The notes beneath the pieces are model-generated. The model worked only from the letters and a program-made list of their open reading frames with translations. It was not told the origin of the DNA and made no database searches. The translations under genes and the position numbers were made by a program. Positions 52,463 through 63,838 of a stretch of 64,000 nt of DNA are shown here, in pieces. The stretch's first letter is position 1. Each line of letters opens with the position of its first letter. Source of the DNA: Parasteatoda lunata. Taxonomy: Eukaryota > Arthropoda > Arachnida > Araneae > Theridiidae. The stretch covers positions 5,106,571-5,170,570 of the forward strand of contig OX421975.1 in assembly GCA_949128135.1 (NCBI GenBank). Reading direction: 5' to 3'.

Positions 52463-53200
52463 AAATATCATAACCGTCTAAAAAAAAACTCTTTTGGGAA
52501 ACGGTAATATAGATAATTTAATGGAAGCTGCGATTTATGCAAAAATTTAGCTGCAGAAACAGAGAAATTGTCAATGGAAATCGGTTTGTTTAGGGGGATT
52601 GAGGGGTGAAACGGTAAATGGAAGTAAGATGTCGTGTAGAACAATCGTCATTAGTGGAAGTGTTTCACGTGCCGATCGATTGACTTGAGGGTTCTTTTTT
52701 GCGGTCCTCCCCTCAACTCTTTGTTCCAAGAAGAGTCTTCTATTTCTTTACACTTTCGATCTTTCAAGTATTTTCGTTTGGTTTCAAAAAAAGGTCCTTT
52801 TATATCCTCAGGATATTGATTTGAGAAAAGAAGGAAGAAAGCAGATGCTTCATCTATTTGAGTGGGAGTTTGTTTTTTAACCTTGCTCTTTCTCAAACTT
52901 TTATGCTTCATATATGATATCTATATATGGTATCTATTATGAAAAAGTTCTCAAAAATTGTGGAAATGGTCAAATATTCCGAAGAAATATGCGCATCGAG
53001 TTTTAAAATGGATGATATACATGTATTAAATATAATATACATAACGAGTCTATTTCGATAAGTCCGCTATCTGTTTTTCACAGAATTTTTTTCGAGCTAT
53101 TTGCGACAAAACTCTCTAGCTCTAATATCTTTCTGCAAGATGCTTTTAAAAATACAAACATATATGTTACTCATTTAAAATAATAAAAGAGCTGTATTTA

Positions 53201-53233
<33 letters not shown>

Positions 53234-56200
53234 ATGTAATTTATTTTAAATTGAACATGTAAAAATTTTTTATTCTAATATTATGGGTGATATTCTCGCA
53301 TTTTGTTAAGTGGGAGGGGGGAGGGGGTGACGCACAAATTATTCCTTTCTTCGCATTTTATAAATAATCAGCATTGTAAAAAATAATTAAAAAATCATGA
53401 AATCCACACACACATAGTAGTAATGGCCGGAAAGAAGATCGAAGACGAAATCACGCGAATCGGACTCCTCAAATGCGTGTTTCGTTTCGAGATTAGGTTG
53501 TTGTCATAAATAACATTGTGTAAAAAATATCGGATTTAAAAACTATGGAGAAATCAATAGCAATAACTGCATAAAATTGATTCGATGGAATTATTGCCTT
53601 AAAAAGTAAATACTCAAATGCACGATTCGAATTTTCCGTATTGTTTGAAATAGATCAGAATATTTAAAATCCACATAAAAATCCGAAAATACGATCGGAA
53701 CATGACATCGATTCACGATACTATCGGCGTTAATTGAGCGCGTCAAAAATTGATTACATTAAAGCATGATTCAAACTTCTGAAGAAAAGTAATTATTTTC
53801 ACTTTCAAAAGAAGAGAAATCATTTTACAAGAACTCTTTTGCTGCGATTCTGTTACGGGGTTTCCAAGTCCCAATCAAAATGCTAACAATAAAAATTATA
53901 TGTTTATAACGAGTAAAAAAGTTATGAAACAAAATATTTTTATAGGGTTGTTCAGAAAGTATTTTTTTTTCTTCATGACAATGAAAGTCTTTGAGTGAAT
54001 AAATGTTTTATAATGTTCGTTATGGTTCGTATAAGATATTGGGCATACCTTAGGGAGAAGGAACGATAAGTTCAGTGTAAAAAAAATAATTTTGAGAGTT
54101 TTGAGAAAAGTGGTTGATGAAGAAGAAAACAAGAACACAGTATATTGCTACGAAATCGTCAATATGTGTAAAATATTGCAAACGGTATTTTGTTAAGAGG
54201 CTAAATAAATATAATTTAATAAGAAAATTTGCTAGAAAACGGCGTAATTCTAACGTAATTTAAAGAGAAAATAGCGCCTAAAGCATTCCTTATGGAAGAC
54301 TCAGTTTGGCGACTTATTTGCCGACTTGGCGATAATATTAGCGATGTTTAACGACAAAATTATAGCTTTTGAAAATTCGAGTTTTGAAGCGATAGGACTA
54401 ATATTTACGAAGTTGAACGAGAATTGTCTTCTAGAATCATGTCGAAAGTTCCGGGGTTCCGTCGCCAAGCCTATATAAATAGGAGTATGCCTCGCAGAGA
54501 GAAGTAGAGAACATTAGTCTGTTTGTGATTTATTCTGTTTTGGCGAGTTTCTTGTGAACCATCTGAGGTTCCAAATCCTGTGATTTGTTGGGTACAAAGC
54601 TGGTTATTTGTGTTGTAATTGAGTGCTGAAAAATGCTCTATTTTCTGGAAGACTCCACAGATGAATTTTTGGAATCTTAAGGACTGTTTCATTCATCTCC
54701 AATCGAGACGAACCCCTGTTCCCCTTACAATATAATTTTTTAAAGCCCTTTCAGGGGAGATTTCCGTATCGTGATCTGTGGCAGAATAATCACCAAGTCT
54801 TGGAAACATCAGGGCAGCGGTCCGCGAGAAACAAAAAAACAAAGAAAATCACAGAAAGAGGGACCCACTCGAAAGGTATAACTCGTAGCCATCACCAAGC
54901 AAACATCAATATGTCTTTTTTTTTTTTCTTTTTTTTTTTAAATTTGCAAATATAAATTCTATTTGGCACCTTGGCAATTGCAGTTGGCGCGAAAGATCAC
55001 GATACGGTAATATCCCCGAGTTCGATGTCGAAGTTTTATCCTCTTAGTATCCAAACCAAATATAATGTTGATATTTCTCAGGTTGGAACTTATGTTGGTA
55101 ACTTCTGTATCGAATTTCAAGAATTAAGAATGAAATTCTTACAGTTTATCACTCTATTTTTTAATTCATTCATTTATCATTGATTGTTTAGAGGAGTTAT
55201 TTCAATGTGAAATTGAATATTCTTTCTTTAGACATACGGCTTTCAACTTCACTTCATTTGAGTGAATTTCTCTTTTATCAGAAAAAACGTTTCAACTATT
55301 TTATCTTCTTCATGTGCGCGTCTCTTATTTTTTGCACTGTATAGAGCTAAAAATATTCAGGAAAATAAAATAGACTGCTTTTGCTCCTTCGAACTATGTT
55401 TATGGTAATAGCTCTCTCTCTCTTTTAGAATACCTCTTTACAGAATTACTTCATTTACTGTCTAAAGCCTTTAAATTTACATCATCAAAAAGTAAAATCT
55501 CTTTAAGTCTGACAAACAACGGCGGAAAAGGGAGAGAAAAAAAACAAGCTTTTCCCTTGGAAAAAGAATCTAAAAGGATAATAAGGGTCTGAAAACAGTT
55601 TGTTTTTCCACTAATTTGAAAATAAATTACTGTTGACTTTCGCTTAGGTGATTCAGGTACTCTCCCCCAACAGGAATTTCTTTTTTTTTAAAGAATCCCT
55701 CTTTTCCCCTACTTTTAAAATAAATTCTTCTCGCGACAAACGGAGGGAAGAAATACGTTTTAAATTGCGAACACTAACCAAAAGGGTCAAAAGAATAATA
55801 AAAACCATGTTATTTATTTATTTTTTTAAGTCTTTCTTTAATAAACTCTTTAGTAATAAAATCATTAAAGTTTTTGAAAAGCAAAGTTGAAATGAAACGT
55901 TGCCATATATAATGAAAGTGTATATACGACAAATAGAAAATATTTACTTTCCATAAAGGATTCGAAAAACGTTTCTAAAAGCTTTGAATGAATGAATGCA
56001 AACGTCGTTTCAATTTTAGTCAAAAAAAAAAAAATGTTTTAAAAAAAATTAAAATAATAAAATAAATACTTCAAAGAGTTCCGATTTCCTCAAAAGATGG
56101 TGTTTTTTGTCTTGTTTCTTAACATTCTTAATTGTCCAACGATTCTCAGAAAGGCTTCTCCTTTTTAATGATTCCCCCCCCCTCTCTATTTTGGTCTATT

Positions 56201-57085
56201 GACTGAAATAGTTTACATTAATATGAATATGCGGCCTCCGTATGAATGATGATGATGAATAAGCAAATAATTTTCTACTTTTTATACAGAAATAATCTTT
56301 TGAACTCATTTTGAATAAAAACTATTAATTATGACTCACAATGAGTTGTAATCATGGAAATAAATGAATCAAACTTTTGATGTATAATAATGCGAAAGAA
56401 TTTAAAAACTGTTTTTAAATTGCTATCCGAATCACGAGAAAGTAGACTTTTCCTCCAATTAAATGCAAGTAATTCTTTTTTTAAACGGTAAGAAGTGGTT
56501 CGGCAAGCATATATTTTTTTAATGTGTTTCATAAGCATTTTTAACACTGTTTCAAAAGAAATGTAAGGCTTGTATTCAAAAAAATAATTGTTCATTCTCT
56601 ATAGATAAAAACTAAGTAAATGGCTTTGACTGTGACTTTTTTCTTTATTTATTATGAAAAAGCTTTGGAAATAAATAAATAAATAAGTAAATAGATATAT
56701 ATATATATGTAGGGGTTTGTGCAGCATAAGGGTAAAATAACGACGATAATATAACATTGAAACTTAACATTTAATAGAAATAAAAGGAAATAAGTGTTTA
56801 ACGGTGAATGCCATGATACGGGAGGGCTGCCTTCACGCAGTGGTCTCCGAATCGCATGTGAATAAGATATTAGAATGTTCTATGGACGAAAGTTAAGAGT
56901 TAATTATAAATTCGGGAATTTCCCATCGGGACTTCCCCGTCAGGTCTGGCTGGCGCCTCTCAATGACAAAGAGGATGATGCAATGTTCGCAGCTATTACA
57001 CTATGGTATTGAAACAACAGCTCTACATAATTCGGTCATCCTGCAGCAAAATGTCTGCATTTTATTGGAACAGCTCCAGACGCAG
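52463..57085. other. AT-rich DNA between SINE and gypsy element, no gene recognised
   Basis: The region includes an A run of about 30 bases near 53201-53230, a GGGAGGGGGGAGGGGG stretch near 53311-53326, a C run near 56176, and AAATAAATA and TATATA microsatellites at 56668-56708. Small frames on either strand (for example 52651-52911, 54971-55183, 55648-55890, 56329-56595) show no domain and follow local composition. A 3' LTR of the gypsy element should lie at the right edge of this region, but I could not recognise one. Confidence 0.5.
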
Positions 57086-57139
57086 TTACCTGAAAAAAAG
57101 AAAAAAAAAACGAGAAAGCAAAGTATAAAAATATAAAAA

Positions 57140-57406
57140 AAAAATATTATTTACTGACCACGGTTTCATGTGGTCAGCTGAAGATGAAGTATTGTTCGGT
57201 CCATCGTGATTCCCCACTTTTAGCACATCGTATCGGTCATTCTTCTTCACTTTTGTGATTTTGTATAGACCGAAGAACTTGGGTCTTAATTTGAGACCAG
57301 ATCCAAACTGAGTTCTTTGGATTGCAACTAAGTCTCCTACTCGATATTCGTTGACTTTCTTCCTTCTTTTGTTGTATTGCCTGCGGTTCTCTTCTTGTAT
57401 CTTCAA
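57140..57406 (-). pseudogene. Gypsy integrase C-terminal (GPY/F) domain, out of frame with pol
   Basis: After the frame change near 57404 this segment encodes the end of the integrase. It has a basic NRRQYNKRRKKV stretch, then YRVGDLVAIQRTQ, KLRPKFFGLYKITKVKK and DRYDVLKV, which match the GPY/F module that binds DNA in gypsy integrases. The usual GPY appears as GLY. The first codon (57406) is TTG, so this is not an independent gene. The likely cause is a one-base slip in a T run (AATATTTTTGAAG on the minus strand). The coding similarity ends near HMKPW at about 57155. Confidence 0.8.
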
Positions 57407-60056
57407 AAATATTATTCTTGGCTTCTTCTCGAATGTTCTCTCTATCTTGGATAAATGATTCTATGTGCTCTTCCTCCAACATTTGCAGAATTTGTGAGTC
57501 CTCTTTTGTTTTCATTTTCACTCCGGTTAAAAGTTGAAAGGGTGTCTTCTGAGTGCCTCGAGAAACTGTAGAATTAATGGTACGCTGTACTGCTGGAAAA
57601 AATTTGTACCACTTAGTAGGATCTTCTATCGCAAGTTTTGCTAGTATCGGTATAAGGATCTTATGCATAATTTCCACTTGTCCGTTACCACGAGGAATGC
57701 CTGTTGTTATTTTCACATGTTCGATACCTTCATCTTGGCAATAAGTCTCAAAATCTGTTGAAGTAAACGCTGTACCTCTGTCAGTAATTATTCGTGAAGG
57801 ATTTCCAAAAGTTATTTGTTGAGCTTTTAACTTATCAATTGCATCTTGACTCGACGTTGATTTGGTTGGGTAGAACCAAACAAACTTGGTAAAAGCATCT
57901 ACCACGGTGAAAATATGTTTATAGTTTTTATTAGTTGAAGGCATGGTACCAGTGAAATCAATATGGTAAGTATCTAAGGGAATATTATTTTTAGGAATCG
58001 GGTTCAAAAACCCTTCTTTTTTTCCTGCCTTCCTATTCACTAATATGCACTCAATACAGTTACTTATAACGTTTTTAACACATTTTTTCATATCTGGAAA
58101 ATAATAGTTTTGTTTGAGTACATCAAGAGTTTTAGCTATACCAAAATGACCATTAGCATGTGTAGATTTGATAATGTCAGTTTGCATTTGTTGTGGAACC
58201 ACTAGTAAAAAATTATCTTTCTCAAGTTTATATAAAACATTATTTTTTAACACAAAATCGTCAATTGATTTATTTTCCAAAAGTTTTTTAATAGAGTTAA
58301 TGTATTCATCATTTACCTGGTTAGTAACAATTTTAGAGGTTAGTTCGTCACAAGTAATATGCATAATAGGATATCTACTTAAACAATCAACATGTTTCAT
58401 TTGTTTACCTCGGCGATGTACAATTTCATAGTCAAAGTCTTCCAAAAATAAAGCCCACCTTGCAATTTTAGGAGTTAATTGGTTTTTACTCATAGTTTTT
58501 TGGAAAGCTGAACAGTCTGTTACTAGTTTAAATTTATTTCCCACCAAATAATTTCGAAATTTTTTCAAAGCCTCAATTATAGCCAATACTTCAAGTTCAT
58601 AACTTGAATAATTCTCCTCTTGAGGAGTTATTTTTTTACTCATATAGTGTATTGGGTGTAATTTGTTATCATCAGATTGCTGAAAAAGAATAGCACCATA
58701 TCCAAATTTACTTGCATCGGTATTTAATTCAAGCTTTGCTCCTTGTTTAAAAATTTGTAGTACTGGGTTTTCAGAAAGTTTTTGTTTTAAAGTTTGAAAT
58801 GCTGTTTGTTGTTCTGGGCCAAAATAAAATACACTGTTATCCCGAAGTAAATCACTTAATGGTTTAGCAATTAAAGCATAGTTGAGAATAAACTTCCTAA
58901 AATATCCGGTTAATCCAAGAAAACTCTGCACCTGTTTAGTAAATTTAGGTACAGGAAAATTTTGAACAGCTAATGTTTTTTCCGAAGAGGGTTTAATGGT
59001 ACCGTTCTCAATAATGTAATCCAAAAAGTTAATTTTATACATCAAAAACTGGCATTTCTTTAAATTAAGTTCTAGTCCATATTCGGATGCAGTTTGTAAC
59101 ACTCTCGTTAATCTGTTCAGTGCGTCTATTTCACTTTCTGCGGGTATAAAAATATCATCCATGAAGATGACAACAACACCTTCTCTAAGAAGATCACGAA
59201 ACACATAATTAATATACCTCTGGAATGTACTAGGGCTATTACACGACCCAAATAGCACTTTATTAAACTCATACTGCCCATCAGGTGTCACAAATGAGGT
59301 ATATTTTTTACTATCCTCGTCTACGTCTATATGGAAAAACCCATTTCGGAGATCAATTTTGCTACAAATTTTAGAACCCTGTAATTGATCTAACACATCT
59401 TCAATTAGAGGTAAGGGGTATCTATCTTTAATTGTTTTTGAATTTAATTTCCGGTAATCTATGCATAATCTTAAGCTATTATCTTTCTTTTTGCAAAGAC
59501 CTATTGGGGAACAATAATCAGAACAACTCTCTCTAATTATGTCTGTTTTTAAACATTCAGATATCTGATCATTTACTTTTTGTTTCTCAGAAAAAGATAA
59601 ACGTCTAGCTCTTTGACAAACTGGAATTTCATCTTTTAAAATAATTTTCATGCTTAACTTAGTGTCTTTAATTTTGTTTGGTTTGTAATTATTAATCAAC
59701 ACTGACAATTCATTTCTAATATGAGAGTCATTAATATGTGATAAATCAAGTTCATTACTATACACATTGTTGATATTAAATAAAAAACATTCACAGGAGC
59801 AAAAGTCATTAATATTGAAACAAGAACAATTATAAAAATCTTCTCTCTCAAAAGTTAAGATTTGAGTATTTACACTTGAAGAAAGCTGACCTAGTTTTAT
59901 TAATTGCTCGTAAATCGTTGGGTTTAGAATCGCTTCTACTTCAAGATTATCCCAAACGGTGGCGCTGACCTTCAACCCTGACTCATTAGGATTTACGGAC
60001 ATTTGAACCTCCACAAGTTTTCCTTTTTGTTTATCCCCAAAACATGACGTCAGCAT
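57237..60056 (-). pseudogene. pol: Gypsy pol polyprotein: RT, RNase H, integrase
   Basis: A 939-codon open frame. Residues 1-60 are the C-terminal flap of the aspartic protease; its active site lies in the other frame upstream. The RT covers about 140-330: CIDYRKLN at 198-205, Asp235 in KIDLRNGF (motif A), FGSCNSPSTFQR (motif B) and FMDD at 298-301 (motif C). RNase H has Asp447 (NTDAS), Glu487 (YELEV) and Asp514 (VTDCS). Integrase has the zinc module His633, His637, Cys667 and Cys670, and the catalytic triad Asp700, Asp759 and Glu795 with the canonical 35-residue D-E gap. From about residue 885 the frame is shifted, and the last 54 codons are nonsense. All catalytic residues remain, so the copy is young. 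Confidence 0.92.
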
Positions 60057-60060
60057 TATA

Positions 60061-60687
60061 TTAGAAAATGGCAGATTTCTTATTTTTTATTTTATTTGAA
60101 TTTATTACCGATATTTGAGCACCAGAATCTATAACGGCCTGAATGGGATTTCCATTCACATAAATCTGAGCATACTTCAACTCGTGCTTAAAATTATTTT
60201 CTCCAGATGGTTTGCAGGAATTTACACTAAAGCTTTTATTTTTTAAGTTATCACTGGGAGAGGTATTTTTTCTTTCTGATTTATCGCTTCTGGAATCATA
60301 TGTTTTTTTCACTCTTTTTGGACATTGACGCGCAAAATGATTAATTTCTCCGCATATATAGCATTGTCTCTCCTCTCTATTTTGTTTATTTATCGCTTGA
60401 GAAAAACGATCCGGGTGATTTTTTCTGAAACTTCTGTTTTCGCTTCGAAAGAAAGTGCTGTCATATTTATGTACTTCTCTGTGTGGCATATTTTTCGACG
60501 TTATGTAAATATCTAACTCTCGTGCTATCTCTACGAGACTAAACCAATTTTCTCACTGGCGGATTAGGATATGACTCGCCATCTCTTTATTTAATGTCTC
60601 AATTATTTTATCGGATATAATTAAGTTGCATAATGATTTAAATGTTTCAACTTTACGTAATTTGCAATAATACTCGAAATAATACTC
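60061..60687 (-). pseudogene. gag: Gypsy gag 3' part and protease N-terminus
   Basis: The 142-codon frame from ATG at 60489 has a CCHC zinc knuckle CYICGEINHFARQC (Cys43, Cys46, His51, Cys56), which packages element RNA. The protease active site AVIDSGAQ follows (Asp121). The frame ends at 60061 while the protease continues in the pol frame, a break of one base in an A-rich run. Upstream of the ATG the same frame carries more gag (WFSLVEIARELDIYI, and beyond a TGA at 60553-60555, LRKVETFKSLCNLIISDKII), up to about 60687. The ATG is therefore internal. Capsid N-terminal sequence is missing. Confidence 0.82.
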
Positions 60688-60690
60688 TTA

Positions 60691-60717
60691 TAATACTAAA
60701 TATATATATATATATAT
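60691..60717. repeat. (TA)n microsatellite
   Basis: A short TATATA run that ends the gag similarity and borders the possible solo LTR. A matching TA run lies on its other side. Confidence 0.85.
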
Positions 60718-61404
60718 TGTCTTATAATACGTAAAAGAAGACGAAAGAATTTAAAGACGTAGAAGAAGTTCAAGACGAAAGACGTTGAAGAAAAAAGACG
60801 AAAGATGTTTAAAAAAAAAAAAAAGAAGACGAAGACGTTGAAGAAGAAACAAAAGACGTGTAAAGACGAAAGAGTGAATTTGCCTGAACTGATTGACTCT
60901 TAACTGAAAGATTTTTTCATAAAAGACGAAATTAACCTAAAACATTTATTTTTCAGAAATCAATTGTAAATTTCAGTCTGCTCTGCTTTTTCTTTTTTTT
61001 TCTTTTTAGAGTCGCTAGAGGACCAGTCGAAGTCAGCATGGCCGGTTGTGGTGCCAGTTCCTGAAGCTGTAAACTGCAAACTGATCTCAGACTATGTAAG
61101 CTGAAAGTTGACCCGCCAGACTATGTAAGCTGTAAGTTGATCCCTGTGAGCACTACTTGGAAGGAATGGGGATTTCCCTGAGATCACGAATGACGGTTGG
61201 TAGCGAACGAAGAAAGACGCGGATGAACTCCAAAGAGGAGTTGGTTGTGATTATGCCGAACTTTTTTGAACTTTTCCTCATTTATATTTATGTGTTATCT
61301 ATGTGTTTATCGTCCGTCCTTATGTAGATTTAGTTTTAATATATGTTCATGTTTAAAGAACAGTGCCTCTTTTTATTTTCAAAGACGATCACTCATGCCG
61401 TCCC

Positions 61405-61408
<4 letters not shown>
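60718..61408. mobile_element. Possible solo LTR (TG...CA, 691 bp) in a TA microsatellite
   Basis: The segment starts TGTCTTATAATACG and ends GCCGTCCCCACA, flanked on both sides by TATAT, so it has LTR-style TG/CA ends and a possible TATAT duplication. In TA-rich target DNA that duplication is weak evidence. Inside are degenerate AAGACG-type repeats (60730-60870) and a direct repeat of AGACTATGTAAGCTG (61090 and 61121). No second copy is present in the window, so the call is tentative. It could instead be the 5' end of the gypsy element or an unrelated insertion. Confidence 0.35.

Positions 61409-61438
<30 letters not shown>
61409..61438. repeat. (TA)n microsatellite
   Basis: About 15 TA repeats between the possible solo LTR and the first 942-bp unit. 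Confidence 0.9.
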
Positions 61439-61442
<4 letters not shown>

Positions 61443-61693
61443 ATACAAAAATTATAATACTTTTGTATTAATAAAAGAATTAAATCTCTTTCGTTTTCAT
61501 AAAATGTCTTTGTTAAAGAATAAGCGTAGAGAGATTCTATTTTGGGAAGTCAGGGCTAATAACATACGATTGAGTTATTTTTAGAATCTCTCCCCCTTTC
61601 ACTCCCATATAAGGAAGCATGAAATGATTTTCCTTAATGCGTAAGGATACAAGAATGTCAGAGACTGTGCCTTTTTACTTCAAAATGTGTTAG

Positions 61694-61701
61694 TATAAAA
61701 G
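61694..61701 (+). promoter_or_regulatory. TATA box candidate in the LTR-like unit
   Basis: TATAAAAG about 255 bp after the TG start, followed by GCGAGAGCAATGC, fits a pol II core promoter in a U3 region. Equivalent sites are at 62636 and 63578. Function is inferred from position only. Confidence 0.4.
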
Positions 61702-62372
61702 CGAGAGCAATGCTTTTCGCATGGCTTTTTCATCATGTTCTAATCCTGATAAGTTGTTCCGGAATTGTCCAAAGTCTTGTCCACCCCCTCCCTTGCGGAG
61801 TGTGGATGTGAATAGTTATCGATACCAGACTACTACCATTAAAAAAGATTTTTTGAGTGTATCATGGCTTACGACTGCATTATTAAAGCTAAATACACCA
61901 CTGATAACAGGGATGAAGCCCTGTTATTATAAGCCCTGCAGGAATTTTTGCTTGGTCGAGGAAACCAGTGTTTCGAAAACCTTTTGAGGAAACAAAAATT
62001 CGAAAACCTCATCCATCACCCTTTAACCACACAGAATTTTAAATTCTGATTAAAGACACTTGTTGTCCAGTTCATTTCCATAAAAATTATGTATATTTTT
62101 GTGTGAAAAAAAAAATTTTTTTTTTGAATATTTTAGTAGATTAGTTATAAAAATATGTTTCATTTTTCTTTCTGTTTAGTTGCCTAAACAGATAAAGTGT
62201 ATTATCATGTTTTTATTATTGTCATTGTATATAGTTGTTTTTTTTTACAGATAATTGAAAAAATGTTATTTGTAGTAGTGAAAAGGAACAGTCGTACCAA
62301 CATAAATTTTAAAAGTTCAGAGAATTCTAAATTTTATTATGATTTCTTTTTGGCTTGCCAAAAATCTTTTTT

Positions 62373-62380
62373 GGGGGGGA
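62373..62380 (+). other. Polypurine-tract candidate
   Basis: GGGGGGGA abuts the TG of the next unit; an identical site is at 63315-63322. The first unit at 61439 lacks it and is preceded by TA repeats instead, as expected if unit 1 is the outer 5' LTR. Confidence 0.5.
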
Positions 62381-63791
62381 TGTAATACAAAAATTATAAT
62401 ACTTTTGTATTAATAAAAGAATTAAATCTCTTTCGTTTTCATAAAATGTCTTTGTTAAAGAATAAGCGTAGAGAGATTCTATTTTGGGAAGTCAGGGCTA
62501 ATAACATACGATTGAGTTATTTTTAGAATCTCTCCCCCTTTCACTCCCATATAAGGAAGCATGAAATGATTTTCCTTAATGCGTAAGGATACAAGAATGT
62601 CAGAGACTGTGCCTTTTTACTTCAAAATGTGTTAGTATAAAAGCGAGAGCAATGCTTTTCGCATGGCTTTTTCATCATGTTCTAATCCTGATAAGTTGTT
62701 CCGGAATTGTCCAAAGTCTTGTCCACCCCCTCCCTTGCGGAGTGTGGATGTGAATAGTTATCGATACCAGACTACTACCATTAAAAAAGATTTTTTGAGT
62801 GTATCATGGCTTACGACTGCATTATTAAAGCTAAATACACCACTGATAACAGGGATGAAGCCCTGTTATTATAAGCCCTGCAGGAATTTTTGCTTGGTCG
62901 AGGAAACCAGTGTTTCGAAAACCTTTTGAGGAAACAAAAATTCGAAAACCTCATCCATCACCCTTTAACCACACAGAATTTTAAATTCTGATTAAAGACA
63001 CTTGTTGTCCAGTTCATTTCCATAAAAATTATGTATATTTTTGTGTGAAAAAAAAAATTTTTTTTTTGAATATTTTAGTAGATTAGTTATAAAAATATGT
63101 TTCATTTTTCTTTCTGTTTAGTTGCCTAAACAGATAAAGTGTATTATCATGTTTTTATTATTGTCATTGTATATAGTTGTTTTTTTTTACAGATAATTGA
63201 AAAAATGTTATTTGTAGTAGTGAAAAGGAACAGTCGTACCAACATAAATTTTAAAAGTTCAGAGAATTCTAAATTTTATTATGATTTCTTTTTGGCTTGC
63301 CAAAAATCTTTTTTGGGGGGGATGTAATACAAAAATTATAATACTTTTGTATTAATAAAAGAATTAAATCTCTTTCGTTTTCATAAAATGTCTTTGTTTA
63401 AGAATAAGCGTAGAGAGATTCTATTTTGGGAAGTCAGGGTTAATAACATACGATTGAGTTATTTTTAGAATCTCTCCCCCTTTCACTTCCATATAAGGAA
63501 GCATGAAATGATTTTCCTTAATGCGTAAGGATACAAGAATGTCAGAGACTGTGCCTTTTTACTTCAAAATTTGTTAGTATAAAAGCGAGAGCAATGCTTT
63601 TCGCATGGCTTTTTCATCATGTTCTAATCCTGATAAGTTGTTCCGGAATTGTCCAAAGTCTTGTCCACCCCCTCCCTTGCGGAGTGTGGATGTGAATTGT
63701 TATCGATACCAGCCTAATAACATTAATAAAGCTTTTTGGAGTGTATCATGGCTTACGACTGCATTATTAAAGCTAAATACACCACTGATAA

Positions 63792-63838
63792 CTCTCTGTT
63801 ATTATATATATGAAGCTCTGTTATTATATATATATATA
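63792..63838. repeat. TA-rich junction after the third unit
   Basis: GAAGCTCTGTTATTATATAT partly repeats the preceding CTCTGTTATTATATAT, then a TA run leads to the next element. Confidence 0.6.

Larger units (their letters stand above)
57140..60690 (-). mobile_element. Ty3/gypsy LTR retrotransposon, internal region, degraded
   Basis: Gag nucleocapsid, protease, reverse transcriptase, RNase H and integrase occur in that order, which is the Ty3/gypsy order (in copia elements the integrase precedes RT). No env-like frame follows the integrase. The copy has one in-frame stop in gag (60553-60555), a frame change within the protease (about 60060-60095) and another near 57404. LTRs were not identified on either side. 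The gag coding similarity stops at about 60690 against a TA microsatellite, so the 5' part seems lost. Confidence 0.88.
61439..63791 (+). repeat. Tandem 942-bp LTR-like repeat, 2.5 units
   Basis: TGTAATACAAAAATTATAAT begins at 61439, 62381 and 63323, exactly 942 bp apart. Units 1 and 2 look identical. Unit 3 has scattered changes and leaves the alignment at about 63791. Each new TGTAATAC is directly preceded by GGGGGGGA (62373-62380 and 63315-63322), which resembles the polypurine tract that primes plus-strand synthesis next to a 3' LTR. Each unit also has TATAAAAG (61694, 62636 and 63578), a plausible core promoter. An LTR plus a short internal remnant, repeated, explains the pattern. Frames of 88 and 62 codons in each unit have no recognised domain. 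Confidence 0.8.
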
